A stretch of DNA of 64,000 bases, taken from assembly GCA_015680905.1 (NCBI GenBank), contig CM027378.1, forward strand, positions 88,751,501 through 88,815,500, read 5' to 3'. Positions 32,090-49,150 of this stretch are shown here, piece after piece. The stretch's first letter is position 1, and every line of letters starts with the position of its first letter. Source of the stretch: Coptis chinensis (lineage: Eukaryota > Streptophyta > Magnoliopsida > Ranunculales > Ranunculaceae). A program made the position numbers and the translations under genes. Below the pieces are notes generated by a model. The model made no database searches and was not told the origin of the DNA. It saw only the letters and a list, made by a program, of their open reading frames with translations.

Positions 32090-33490
32090 GTAACGATAGA
32101 CAACTTCACTGAACCTGTTCATTTGAAGTCCTTCCACCTGCTTCGAAAGATCTTCATTTGCATGCCTCAAATTGTTGACCTCCTCCCTTGCTCTGACAAC
32201 CATGTCACTTTACACAAATTGTAGTTCAAGTTATTTCAATTAAAACTAATCAAACACTGAATAATTAGAACATGCTGGGGCCGTGATGCCATCATATTCT
32301 GGTATTAAACCATTATAACTAAGATTTACCTCTGTCACATTGGAGAGTTCTGCCACACGACCTTCAGCAGTACCCAGTTTAACTGTCAACTCCCTCTTCT
32401 CATGCTGAAGCTCTCTATTCTTCCTTTTAAGCTCCATAACTGCTACCTCTAAATCTCTCATAGAATTGAGTTTCTTCTCAAGCTCAGCTATCTTAAATGC
32501 TTCCTACTCCTTTGATTGAAGACCAGTAACTTGTTGTTTAAGCATCAACAACTGGCCCTTAGTTCGGTTAGACTCGAGCTGAATCTGCCTCTGCAGCTCC
32601 TTTATCCTGTTCCTTGCCATCTCAAGCTCCTTTCTCGCTGCCGCTCCCTCTGCGATCTCTTCTTGAAGCTTCTTCCTCTCCGCTTGCAATGAATTAATGC
32701 TGATATTCAACATGTTGATCTCAACTGTCTTGATCTTGAGTTGCCTTTGTAATTCCACAATATCTGATTCCTGCTCCTTCAGACCATAGTATTCGAGTAA
32801 CTCACCTTCGAGTTTCACTTCCCTTTCTTCCAATTCTTTTACTAGGTACCTTCCTTGCCATCTCAAGCTCCTTTCTTGCTGCCGCTCCCTCTGCGATCTC
32901 TTCTTGAAGCTTCTTCCTCTCCGCTTGCAATGCATTAATGTTGATATTCAGCATGTTGATCTCAACTGTCTTGATCTTGAGTTGCCTTTGTAATTCCACA
33001 ATGTCTGATTTCTGCTCCTTCAAACCATAGTATTCAAGTAACTCACCTTCTAGTTTCACTTCCCTTTCTTCCAATTCTTTTACCAGGTACGTAAACGTTC
33101 AAGTTCATTTGCATATTTTTCCATCTCAATTTCATAGATTCTATTTGTCTCAACCTGGGCTTCCCTTCTCAAGTCAAACTTGTCATTTGGTAATGGAAAT
33201 TCAATCTCACCAAAAAAGAAGTCTTCAAATTCAGGTATAAGTTCTTCATCTTCGAGAGAAAGATTATTGCTCAAAGCCGGATTTATTATGCTGCTGATTC
33301 TTTTAACCTCTTCTTCCTCTTCCTCTTCCTTTTCCTCACCCCCCTGCAAAGGTAAAAAGCTTTTCAATTATAAATAAGAAATCACTTTACTCAAATAATT
33401 CAACTGCATGAAGATACTTACATGACCCTTTTCTGGATTAACATTATTATCTGTAAGCTGCCTGCAGTCTTCTTCATCCTATTGTTGTTC
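32090..33490 (-). pseudogene. CHUP1-like (chloroplast positioning) coiled-coil fragment
   Basis: From high to low coordinates the minus strand encodes, first, an acidic stretch (DEEDCRQLTDNNVNPEKGH). Next comes a 95-codon frame (33367-33080) with EDEELIPEFEDFFFGEIEFP and YEIEMEKYANELERLR. Then follows the coiled coil VKELEEREVKLEGELLEYYG, LKEQESDIVELQRQLKIKTV, ELQRQIQLESNRTKGQLLML, and LEVAVMELKRKNRELQHEKR. Finally, after an intron (GTAAAT donor), there is REEVNNLRHANEDLSKQVEG and LQMNRFSEV. This is the central coiled coil of CHUP1, which anchors chloroplasts to the plasma membrane and actin. The order is collinear with CHUP1, but the N-terminal membrane anchor and the conserved C-terminal domain are missing. 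A 241-base tandem duplication breaks the frame. Confidence 0.85.
32611..33092. repeat. 241-bp tandem duplication inside the CHUP1-like fragment
   Basis: Copies at 32611-32851 and 32852-33092 are nearly identical. The length is not a multiple of three, so the duplication shifts the reading frame of the coiled coil. Confidence 0.92.
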
Positions 33491-33827
33491 AAAGCATGGT
33501 TCACCTTTTTCTGAATTCAGTGCTCACCATAGAATTTAATCACGATAAATATGGTACAAAATACAGAAGAAGCAAGTCAAGTTCAGTTTTCACATTCTGT
33601 TTCTCTCCATGACTATATTATCTTTAGTTCTAAGGCCATTTCTTTCCGGTCACATCAAATATATGATGCAATGAAGACGAATGAGTTAACAATACCTGAA
33701 AGATCTCAAATGAATCCAAGAAAATGATGACGCCACCGAATAAGAAGAAGATAAATTTGAAGTGTAAGTTCGAATATCAGAAACAAAAATGAAATTCGGT
33801 ACAAAGAGATTTGAGAGGTGTTGCCAG

Positions 33828-33883
33828 AGAACAACATCTTCTGTAATTTTGATATCACTCTATCATCCTTTTTGACCTCTTCC
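33828..33883. repeat. Direct repeat, copy 2
   Basis: Second copy of the 55-base La-like sequence found at 31768-31823, same orientation, 2060 bases apart. Confidence 0.85.
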
Positions 33884-33890
33884 ATAGACT

Positions 33891-36323
33891 TAACTTCGTC
33901 ATCTTAAACAATTTATTAGTTTAATTTTGGAAGAAGAGAAGAATAAGAGGGAGTGTTTTGAAGAATTGAAAAGAGAGTATGAAAAGAGGTTTTTATCTAT
34001 TTTAGGTTACGAACAATTGAAATCGGCAAAAAAAATGGCATAAAATTCCTTTTTTATGCCGAATTATTATAAAATCTTATGTGTCGGTCTTAGAGAAAAC
34101 AAGGGGGTTGATGTGGGTCACTGGGAGCATTCTCAACTACTCTGTATTCATAGTCTTTGATTTTGTATGAAATATTTTCCCTGCCAAATAGATAAGTAGT
34201 CCCGAAGTTTCTTATTTGAACTCTAAAGTTCTCAAATAAAAAGTAGGACTCGAGATCTCTACAACCGGGTACAGAGATCATCTCTGTAACCGTGTTATCT
34301 CGCCGTTCATTCAAATTCGAGATGTGTGTGTGCCTCAATATGTGTGTGTGTGCTCCAAGATGTGTGTGTGTGCGTCTGAGATACGAGATGGGGCTGGTTA
34401 TAGAGGAACCGGACTCTAAAAAGTAATCTAATAGAAAAATTGAAATCATGAATTCAAGAGTGGTCAAACAACCGAGATACTGGAGTAAACTAAAAACTAA
34501 ATTAATCGTGATTATAGAGGTTTAATCATGATTATAGAGGTCTCACCGAATATACCCATTGGAAAACTGAAGAGATCATGGGAGTTCAAAAGAAAATGGA
34601 ATTTCACTCTTTCTTTACACAACTACATTTTCATCTCATATTAAATTGTTTTTTTTTTGGTAAAGATCTCATATTAAATTGTTTGAGCTAACATTTTCGC
34701 ACCATATAGATCCTCCTTAAAATTTCTAACCTGTAATCTGGTATGCTAATTTTTTGTGAGTATTATCTCCATTGTGAATAAGCTGGGCATTTCTTTGTAG
34801 GCCTTATTGAGATGATAAGAATCAGTTCAGATGAAAATTTCCAATTTGGCTGTTTCTCACTTCTTACCTAACTACATATTCCCATTTTCTTTATGCTCTT
34901 TTTCTTCTTTAATCTTTGGAATTTCAGACTCTCTCAGTATCAATCTTTGCATCGAGGTGTTTTTTATAATAAATTTGTTGATTCACGTCTAATTTGAGAT
35001 TCCCACACTGTCTACCTTAGTATTTGGCCTTAGTCTACCGCTTAAGGCTCTGTTTGGTTAACTACACGGAGTTGCAATGGTTAAGTGCACCGAGTTGCAA
35101 ATGGCATGTGATTGTATTGTATCTTATTGCATTGTATCGAACATTCCAATTTATTTGTGCTTGGTAAACCCAAGGCAAAAGGATGTAAAGTTGGTTACAT
35201 TATCAACCCACTTCTTTTTTTCACATCTTATATGAGAGAAACCACCTCTTTTGTGTTTTCAACCATTTTCACAATTTTTTTACAGAATAAGTTTGTGGAC
35301 AGGCAACTGTTTGCTGTCCACAAAACCTCAGCTTCTAATTGGTGGAGTGGCTGCCCAAAAAAACTGTGTTACTGCCTAAAAAAACTGTTAAACTGACCGA
35401 AAATAGATTTAACCAATAGAAATGTGCTGTTTGTGGACAAGTCTGTCCACAAATTCGGACTCATTTTTTTGGCTGCAATTGGATGCCATAGAAACTACTT
35501 AGATAAGTGCACATAATTGCAACTTGTTGCAGCAACCGCCTATTTGTATTTTGGTACCAAACACTGTTTTGTATTTTGGTACTTAGATTGTGCAGGTAAA
35601 GACATCGAACCAAACATAAATATAAACATGTTATTTCTACCAATTTATGAGCTCGTTTAATCGAAGTACTATGTATTGCCTTTATATTTTGACAGAGATT
35701 TAACAATGGTGGGTCAAATTGTTCAATGGAGATGCAAAGATCTGGCTTATATGACATTTGTCGGCGAATTTGTGTAGAGACATTAAAGATGAAAACCTTT
35801 ATCCCAATAATTTATTCGTGTAAATTTATTTTTGGCTGAGTTTGTTTGATGTAGGGATTTTAGTACCTGTTCTTGCCACCTAGCACTCTGTTTCTTTCTT
35901 TACCTGTGACTCCCAAGGCAAGTATATATAGATTAAATTTCACAACTGAAACTATATACCAACAAGCTTAAAGCCTTAAACTAGTCACATGATCATTCCA
36001 AACAAAAAGGTATTAATGAATACAAGTCACTATATGATCAAAACATGGGTAAGGCTTTATTATTCACACCCCCGAAATAATTGTTTATTTAGTCCCTCAC
36101 GTACTCTGCAGTCTCCTCCATGCCCCCAATAATTTGGAAAGACAAAAATTACGTTCAATTATTAGGCAACCCCAATGAAGTTAAACAAAATAAAAAAGAG
36201 AGGCCAAAAGTAAGAAAAAAAAAGGATTTCCTGTTTTCTGACAACTTGTATATTTTTCTGTCAGCCGCTTCTAACTAGACCTCATCCGGCGATATCTAAG
36301 ACTTCCACTCGACTTCAAGCCTC
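33891..36323. other. Intergenic, small repeats only
   Basis: Contains a hairpin (GGCATAAAA...TTTTATGCC near 34037-34063), a GT-rich imperfect array of about 22-base units (34320-34375), a 23-base direct repeat (34502-34545), and the hairpin-ended element at 35290-35454. Downstream of 35760 lies the 3' flank of the aminotransferase gene. No coding sequence recognised. Confidence 0.4.
35290..35454. mobile_element. Small MITE-like element with a hairpin at each end
   Basis: Left end: TTTGTGGACAG, an 11-base loop, CTGTCCACAAA. Right end: TTTGTGGACA, AGTC, TGTCCACAAA. Each end is a palindrome, and both share the same 10-base stem. No clear target duplication was seen. The class is uncertain. Confidence 0.5.
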
Positions 36324-41744
<5,421 letters not shown>

Positions 41745-42430
41745 CCCTTTTTAGTGTTTGTTTGTTTTTCGAGTTTTGAGGAGAAGACAGTTTGAGAGAG
41801 AAGAAAAGAAATGAAAAAGTCCTAGTTGTGATGCTGCCACCTGATTCTTGTTTTCGCAACTTGGAAGTGAAGATAGATAGATAGAATGGTCCCCGGAATA
41901 AATGCGATAAAGTACTGTTCCCCAATTCTCATTTGCCGCGTAGCAGTTTTTTGGTGAACGTTTCTAGGACCAGTTCATGGGCTTGGGCCTTTGATCTATA
42001 ATATTTGGTCAACTTTGGCAGTCAAAATTCAAATTCAATCATGAATCCTATCAGTTGGTCACCTTTTTTTTAGGCTAAGTCGTTCTTAATACCAATTCAA
42101 CTCAGCTCTTACTATTTTTTTCTTTCGATAAACTCTCAGCCCTTATTATAAATTTATAATAAGGAAGGTATATAACAGAATTATATGGTTTGGATCTTAC
42201 GTAGATAAATCATAGAATACAATCTCCTTTGAAAAAGTGTTTTTAGTCCAAGCTGAGGCCCGAGGTATTCGACTTTCTTAAGTTCATACAATAAATTATT
42301 AAACAACCCTTTTGTTTTTTTATTCTTTGTATAATTGTATCTATCAGTCTTTCACTTCCTGTTTGAAGATTTAATTGGGACGACAGCTGAAAACGATAAG
42401 AGAATTGTTTTTTTACGTGTATATATATTA
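41745..42430. other. Upstream region of the aminotransferase gene
   Basis: The first 80 bases above the start are pyrimidine-rich in gene sense (CTTCTCTCTC), fitting a 5' leader. Nothing else recognised up to the inverted-repeat elements. Confidence 0.4.
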
Positions 42431-42847
42431 GAGTATATTTAGGTGGTGGTAGTATTTCTTTTAAATTTAAAGGCAAAATTTGAAAAAATTGGACACAAAT
42501 TTTGACCAATTCTAAATGGTCGCAAATATCGACTGCAAATTTGATTGTAGGGTCTACCACACGCACTATGCCACGCGCAAATACTACTGTCGCACGAGGT
42601 TGAAAAAAGTGAAAAAAAAAAATCACGCGACATTCCCAATATAGCACCCAAATTGAAAAAGTAAAAAAAAAAAAAAAAACTCACGCGACATTAGGAGTGG
42701 CGCGTGACAGTACCACTGGCACGGTGTACTAGTCAAAGTCAAAACAAAATGGGAGAGATATTTGCAATGATGCGCAACATTACCACTGTCGCTCTGCATC
42801 CGCATCCCAAATCCCAAATTTGTGAACAATAATGCGGCTAGACAGGT

Positions 42848-45800
42848 TATAACACCCCGTGTTTTTATTCGTTTAATTTCCTAATAATAATATTAATAGA
42901 TAATAGATTAAATAAAATAGGATAAGTGTTAGTGGAAATAGGAGACGTGGGTTTATGGGATAAACCTTCTTCCCTATTTCGGGGGTTTTGTTTTTAACAA
43001 AAAGAAAACATAATAGAGTTTTCTCACGAGAGTTCTGGGGGAAAAACACAGCGATAGTTTTACACAGAAAAATGGGATCTTGCTGAAAGAAGAAAAGGAA
43101 AAGTTTTTCTGGTAGCTGGATGATAATCGGAGAGCGCTACAGGTGAGTAGAGTTTATCTCTCACCACTACTAAAACTATAATTTTTGTCTGTTTAGATTA
43201 CGAATTTACTGTCCAAGCTTTATGGGTGTTAAGGGCAGTTAAAGCCCAATAGATAGAAATCGTCACTGTTCTTTGTTTTCTCTGTTTTGAACTCATTTTC
43301 TTTATTGTGGCTTGGAAAGTTGTGGATTGACGTCGGGGGTTACAGGTTGAGGTTGTATTCTTGTTGTTTGGGTGAGGTTGTTAACACTTGAAGGTGCGTT
43401 AATGGGGCGCGAGGTTGAAATACTGTGATACTGCGGGGGCGTTTTTATTTCATTTTGAATTGGTAGTTTGTGTTATTATTGTTGGTTGATGTGGGGGATT
43501 AAATATTTGATGTCGGTTTGGTGGGTTGAGTGCTGTTGGGGGCGGTTTGAAGCTCGGAAAATTCATCAATGGCGGCGGCCAGTAACGCCCAGTTTTCCTT
43601 TAAAACTTTGGTGTTGTTTAGTTGGTTTTGATGGTGTTTTGAATGGAGTTTGGTTGTTGAAGGTTGGATTTGGTGGGGGCTGTCGATTGGAGCTTGGAAC
43701 AAGCTTTAATGGCGGTCCGAAATTGTAGATCTAGTTTTGAGGATTGGTTATCGAGTTAGTGAATGGGGGTTTTGCTTTTGTTAATGTGATAGGGTTTGTA
43801 ACAAGGATTAAAACCGTGGGGTTGTATTGGGTGGTCGAGTGGAGGTCGACGGTGGTCGATTTGGTGGCTGCAGAAGAGAAGAAGATGAACAGTGAATTTC
43901 GGTTGGGCCTTGGGCCGAAATTGGTTTGGTTTGGGCCGGTTTCAGTTTTGGACTTTAGGCCGAGTTTTAGTTTTGAGTTGGGCCGGTTTTAAGTTATTTT
44001 GTGGGCCGGTTTTATAAATCCAAATGGGTCAGGTTATGATTTATGAACAGTAAGTTTAGATTGGGCTTGGGCCGAATCAGGCAAGTGGGCTTGAGTGATT
44101 TTTGGATATTCACTCATGGGTTTTTGTATTAGACTTTGGCCTTTGACTTTGGGCTTTTGGAGTTTAGGCATGGTTGACCAAGGTTGGCTGTTGACCAGAG
44201 TTGACTTTGACTTTGACCAGGGTTGACTTTGACCAGTTGACCCAAAAGTTGACTTTTTCCTAAAATTATGATTAGGTCTATTAGGATAAGTCTAGGACTA
44301 CTAGCATGTTTGACTTAGGCTAGGACCTTTATAAATATACTTGTGTACGTGTATTTACTGCTTTGTGATTTGTCAATCTTTTACGATACACAACGTTATG
44401 ACACTTATACATTCATGAAATTAATAACGCGTAAACCAAAAATAATTGAATCAAGATATTCCTACGTTCTCCTCAAATAATTTATGCAATAAAGTCAATA
44501 ATCGCGTAAAACAAAACTTACCGCACCCTTTTAGAACTCTCCACTCAAGTTTTGGAATTTGATTTATGACCGATGAAGTCATATGTTAGGTGGGCATTTA
44601 TTGAATGTGCCATAAATGGCCCGTTAGTGTTATATAAGGGTATTCATTGAATGTGCCATGAATGACCCGGTATTCATTGAATGTGCCATGAATGATCGAT
44701 TGTGGGGGCCTCTAAAGAGGAACTAAGGTATTCGCCTTTGGGTTAGTTGTATTCCTTGAGTGTCACGGGGAATGTAGGATTGGGTATTCCTTGAATGTGG
44801 CAGAATGACCCGGGGCATTCATTGAATGTGCCATGAATGACCCGTTAGTAATATGATAGGTATTCATTGAATGTGGCGGGGAATGACCTAAGGTATTCAT
44901 TGAATGTGCCATGAATGACCTCGAAGTTTTGTGCCCAAAGAGAGGCCGTGAAATATGTGTATGAAAGCCCGAGATGGCTATGATATTGTGGTATTCGGTG
45001 GGAGAGAGGCACGAGGAATGTGTGATTTGGCAAATGTGTGGAGTGCAAATCGTGGAGTAGGCACTAAAGGGTGGGTGTATAAGAAAAGTAATTGATTAAT
45101 TGACAAGAGAAATTGATTTGTTTATACGAGCGTGCTTGGGTTTACCTTTGAATACATGTAGAATATCTACATATGTTATATATACAAGTTCTAACTTTCT
45201 TTTGCAGGAGGGTAGGACTTAATAATATTTTGTGCAGGGACGCGGTCCTACCCTTATACAGCGGCGGACATCGGTAAGTGTAATTCAATTATTTTAGATA
45301 TTAAAAGGAGTTATTAGAATGAGTTAATAAAATGGAAGTAAATAAAAAGGGAAGTTTTGCTTGGGAAGAAACTATGCCGGTTGAGATGACGGAATTACTT
45401 GTCTTCCAAGCTGAGAATGGTTAGGTTATGATAGATTTAAAGTGTTAGTTGGATAAGTAAAGTTTGAAATGTTTATATGTATTTAGTCTACTCATACCAA
45501 CAAATTCAATTTGCTGACCCATGTTTGCTTTGTTTTGGCAACGTGGGTGTGTTCTTGGGAACATAGGTGGAAGGCAGTGGAACCGCGGCGTGTGATTGGG
45601 ATTCTTGCCTGGAGCAGTCTATTAGTTTTCGTTTAGGTCTGATTATTTATTGGAAGAATGTAATAACGTAGTTTACTTTTTCATGGCATGAGAACATGGT
45701 AGTGAGGAAATTTTATTTATGAGAGTTTGGTTGATATTTTATTGGGACGGAAGATAGATTTTTATAAAGTAATAAAGAGAATTTTGAAGATTGAATTTGT

Positions 45801-45958
45801 GGTTAAGATTGTTTATGATGTGGGTTATAGGTTTTGACATGTGTTGCATCTACCCTGTCATAGCCTGGGTTTTTAGACAATTGAACCAAGTGATGTTTGA
45901 GATATTTATATTTCAAATATTCATTTTTTTTAATTGTTTAGAAATTCGGGCTGTGACA
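42848..45958 (+). mobile_element. Solo LTR (about 3.1 kb), Tekay/Del-like termini
   Basis: Starts TATAACACCCCGTG, probably TGTAACACCCCG with one G-to-A change, and ends GGGCTGTGACA. An exact 5-base duplication CAGGT flanks it (42843-42847 and 45959-45963). No gag or pol sequence lies inside. The termini and length fit LTRs of chromovirus Tekay/Del elements. I infer unequal or intra-element recombination between two LTRs of a formerly full element. A degenerate repeat of TTCATTGAATGTGCCATGAA lies at 44595-44935. Confidence 0.82.
44595..44935. repeat. Degenerate tandem repeats inside the solo LTR
   Basis: About eight occurrences of TATTCATTGAATGTGCCATG or close variants, spaced irregularly, many followed by AATGACCCG. 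Confidence 0.85.
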
Positions 45959-46683
45959 CAGGTGATACGACCGAATTTGCTTCCACTTAGAGTTGGATTT
46001 CCGCAAAATTTTGAGTTTTGGAAGCAAATTTGAAAAATTTGAGAGGTTATACTACCACCTAGAAATCCTCTCAGAGTATATCTAGATGGTGGTAGTGTAC
46101 TCTTCAAATTTGAAGAAAAAATTTGGAGAATCTGGTCACAAATTTCGACCAACTCTAGGTGGTCGCAAATTTCATTAGCAAAAACACAACCCACACGATA
46201 TTACCACTATTGCGCAACAGTTGGAATGTCACATGTACAATTCCAAAACAACCCACGCGACATTAGAAGTGGCACGCAACCATTCCAAAAGTTAAAAAAA
46301 AAAACCCCCCACGCGACATTAGGAGTGGCACGCAACCATTCCAAAAGTTTAAAAAAAAAACCCCACGCGACATTAGTAGTGGCGCGCGATTATACCACTG
46401 GCACATGGTGTTGGTCAAAGTAAAAAAAAATTGGTGCGATATTTGCAATGTCGCTCCGCATCCGCATCCAAATTGTCAAATTTGCGAACAAGAATGCGAA
46501 CGAACATGTGATGCGACCGAATTTGAAGCCATCTATAGTTGAAATTCCGAAAAATTTCTTCAAATTTGAAGATTTTGACAGGTTATACTACCCCTAGAGA
46601 TGCTTTTAGGCACCAATTCATCATAACACATATGTGTAGAAATTGTATGTCTAATCACGCCCAGTGCCCCAGTGCACGGCAGT

Positions 46684-49150
46684 TAGGGGTGTTCATAAAA
46701 AACTGGAAACCGAGAAACCGAACCGAACTGGCCAATATTTTCGGTTCTTTGTAGACCCGGTTCGGTTCTCGGTTCTTAAAATTGAAAACCGAATGGGTCG
46801 ATGCGGTTCTCGGTTTCATACCTCAGTTAACCGGTACAAACCGAACCGAACTGTATTTAGTTCTTTACCCTAAGTTTTATACGTACAACAATTGGATTAG
46901 ATCTACTATTCTAATCCTTCTCCACCAAAAGAGGCTTCAGCAGTTCAGCTCACCTTCTCCATCTCCACTCTCCATCATCACCTAGTACTTAGCTATATAG
47001 ATGTTGGTCAAAGTGTCAAACTTCCGAGACTGCTAGACAGTTTCTTCATGCAACTACTAGTTGGAAGCTGGAAGAAGCTATTCAGTTGTTTTATGTGAAG
47101 GGAAGGATGGAGGTGAAGTGAGGGCTCCTTTACCAGTGAAGCGAGATATTTTATATGATGATCCTATGTTGTATAGAGCTGCGAGGATGGGATATTCATC
47201 AAACTAGCCAAGTTCGTTGGTTGCATTTCGAAATTTTAATGAGGAGATGAGACGCGTCCCGAGTCCGGGGAGACTGGGCAAAGTGCCGAACCTTCAATTG
47301 ATAATCTTGCATCTCTGTATCGTCCACCTTTTGCCTTAATGCATCACAATATTAAAATGAGAAATACAAACGTAGGTGTGCCTTTGTATGTTTGCAATTC
47401 AATTCAATTTTTTTTTTTTTTTTTTAAATAATTTGATGTGAAATTTTGAATTGGTTTTATTTTTTCAGGAATAAAGGTTTGATACAGAGGAAATTGCCAA
47501 AGATTTGGATGGGACTAGAAGAAACTTAATGAGATCTATAAAAGTTGTAGATGAGATTGTGTTTAGAATTGAGTTGTGAGGAATTTGGAATTGTAAAATT
47601 TTATTGGAATTGTGTAATTGAAATGTGGATTAATTCTTAAATTGACGTTATAAAATGTGGCCTTTGTTCATTTTTCAATTCTATAAATGTTTTTGAATTG
47701 GAATACTAGTTTTGCTATTTGTGGATATTCATGTTACTCTTGAAATCTGATTTACAGTATTGAGTTTTTACATTTGTTCCAATAGATCAATTTATCGAAT
47801 TTTATTGGACTATGTTTTATGTTCATATGATTCTTGCTGTTTTTATTTTAACAAATTCATTCTAAGGTGTGATTCTTTAGTGATGGGGCATGTTGGAATG
47901 TTGGAGTAGGTAAACATACTGAACCAAAGGAGTGTAGTACTACGTAATGACAACGGCAGAACGTTAGCTGCTGATCAGTAAGTCATCTTTCATACTATGA
48001 TGATAGTGTGTGTGTGATCCATATACACGTCTAGACTATTAGGAACTGAGATTTGGTAAGGAGGTTACTACCGCTAGTTATTTAACCAACACTGGATTGT
48101 TTCAGGAAGAAGCAACAGGATCTCTTAATGTCATGAGATCAAAGGAAGCTGCTTCTGCACAGGACAAGTGGCTTCTTGTAAACCTTCAGTCTCCTAAAGA
48201 GTTCAGCTCCCATATGCTGAATCGTGATACATGGGCAAATGAAGCTGTGGCTCAAACTATTAGTACAAATTTCATCTTTTGGCAGGTGTATGAAGAGTCT
48301 ACTCAAGGCAGGAAGGTATGCACTTACTACAAGTTGGAATCTTTCCCTGTGAGATGCGTTCATGGAGTGGAATGGTTCAGCCAGATAGTTTACTGGAGGA
48401 CCTACTACCATTCATGGACAGTGCCCCCAAAGACAATCATGCAATTCCTGGTGCACAAAATTGTCTTGATTATGCTAGTAACTTGACTTTTGAGGAGTCT
48501 GGCCTGACAAGCTCAATGATTTCTGTGACGTGGGAATGATGGTGTTTTATAAGTTTGTCTTAAGCAGTTAAACCTGCCAGAGTACAGGGGAGAATTGTGT
48601 TACATAAATTTTCTTAAAAAAAAAGCTATATAGCTCATTGCCATTTAACCTTTGTTGGTCAAGCGTGTAGACAAGAGGATGAGTATATTATATTGGTCGC
48701 ACTTCACATTCACCAAAACAAAGCTCAAAGTTCTAGCTTCTAAGCTAGTTGAACTGTTGAAGAGTTAAACAAAGTGTATTAGCACAAAATTTTATACTAC
48801 GTCAATTGTACAAGCATATGGGCATAAAAGTCTTGAGCTGGTAAATTTATAGTCCCACGTCGCACATACTAGAAACAATAATAACATTACAAGTTTATAA
48901 ATATATGGGCTTGGTTTGTTAACCAAATATTGGGCTTGGTGCAAATCAGGTTTTATGTCAGTAAATAAGTAATTTTGGAAAAGGGGCTAAGCATTGGTTT
49001 TTTAACCGAACCGAACCGTAAGTTTGGTCTGCACCCGGTTTTTGTGATCTATCGGTTTGTTCACGGTTTTATTTCTTAGGAACCGAGTACTACCGGTTCG
49101 GCTCAAGATTTTATCTAAAACCGGACCGAACCGAACTGTGAACACCCCTA
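46684..49150. mobile_element. hAT-like element carrying a host gene fragment (Pack-hAT type)
   Basis: Inverted ends TAGGGGTGTTCA (46684-46695) and TGAACACCCCTA (49139-49150) are exact over 12 bases. They are flanked by ACGGCAGT (46676-46683) and ACAGCAGT (49151-49158), an 8-base duplication with one mismatch. Subterminal regions at both ends are rich in CCGAACCGAAC/CGGTTCGG motifs. No transposase is present. Instead the interior holds a PUX7-like gene fragment with introns. These are hallmarks of a non-autonomous hAT element that has acquired genomic sequence. Confidence 0.82.
46990..48540 (+). pseudogene. PUX7-like (UBX-family, UBA and UAS domains) gene fragment inside the hAT element
   Basis: The plus strand encodes, first, a UBA-like helix region (QTSETARQFLHATTSWKLEE, AIQLFYVKG). 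Next come EVRAPLPVKRDILYDDPMLY and RAARMGYSSN, AFRNFNEEMRR and NLASLYRPPFALM. After an intron-like gap of about 750 bases follows a UAS thioredoxin-like domain (DKWLLVNLQSPKEFSSHMLN, RDTWANEAVAQTISTNFIFW, QVYEESTQGRKVCTYYKLES), then in a shifted frame MRSWSGMVQPDSLLEDLLPF. This order matches plant UBX-domain protein 7, an adaptor of the CDC48/p97 segregase. The C-terminal UBX domain itself is absent. Stops and a frameshift near 48340 break it. Retained intron-like spacing argues against a processed cDNA copy. Confidence 0.78.

Larger units (their letters stand above)
42431..46610. mobile_element. Two tandem inverted-repeat elements, the first split by a solo LTR
   Basis: Copy 1 covers 42431-42847 plus 45964-46066; copy 2 covers about 46070-46610. 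Each begins AGAGTATATYTAGRTGGTGG and ends GTTATACTACCACCTAG-like in inverted complement. Inside are GGTCGCAAAT, TTTGCAATG.TGCGCAACATT-like and GATRCGACCGAATTTG motifs, and repeats of CACGCGACATTAGGAGTGGC (one or two in copy 1, three in copy 2). No transposase is visible. I infer non-autonomous DNA transposons of unknown superfamily, with the second inserted or duplicated directly beside the first. Confidence 0.55.

Noticed and set aside
34037-34063. Helitron terminal hairpin on the right side of the gene-fragment cluster
   Set aside because: The hairpin GGCATAAAA/TTTTATGCC is AT-rich, and no CTRR end at the proper distance or AT insertion site was seen.
35046-35600. hAT/MITE based on TGTTTGGT ends
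   Set aside because: TGTTTGGTTAAC at 35050 and GTACCAAACA at 35561 share only about eight bases and no target duplication.
43468-43992. Two Gly/Val/Trp-rich plus-strand frames
   Set aside because: They lie inside the solo LTR in G/T-rich sequence, without domain similarity.
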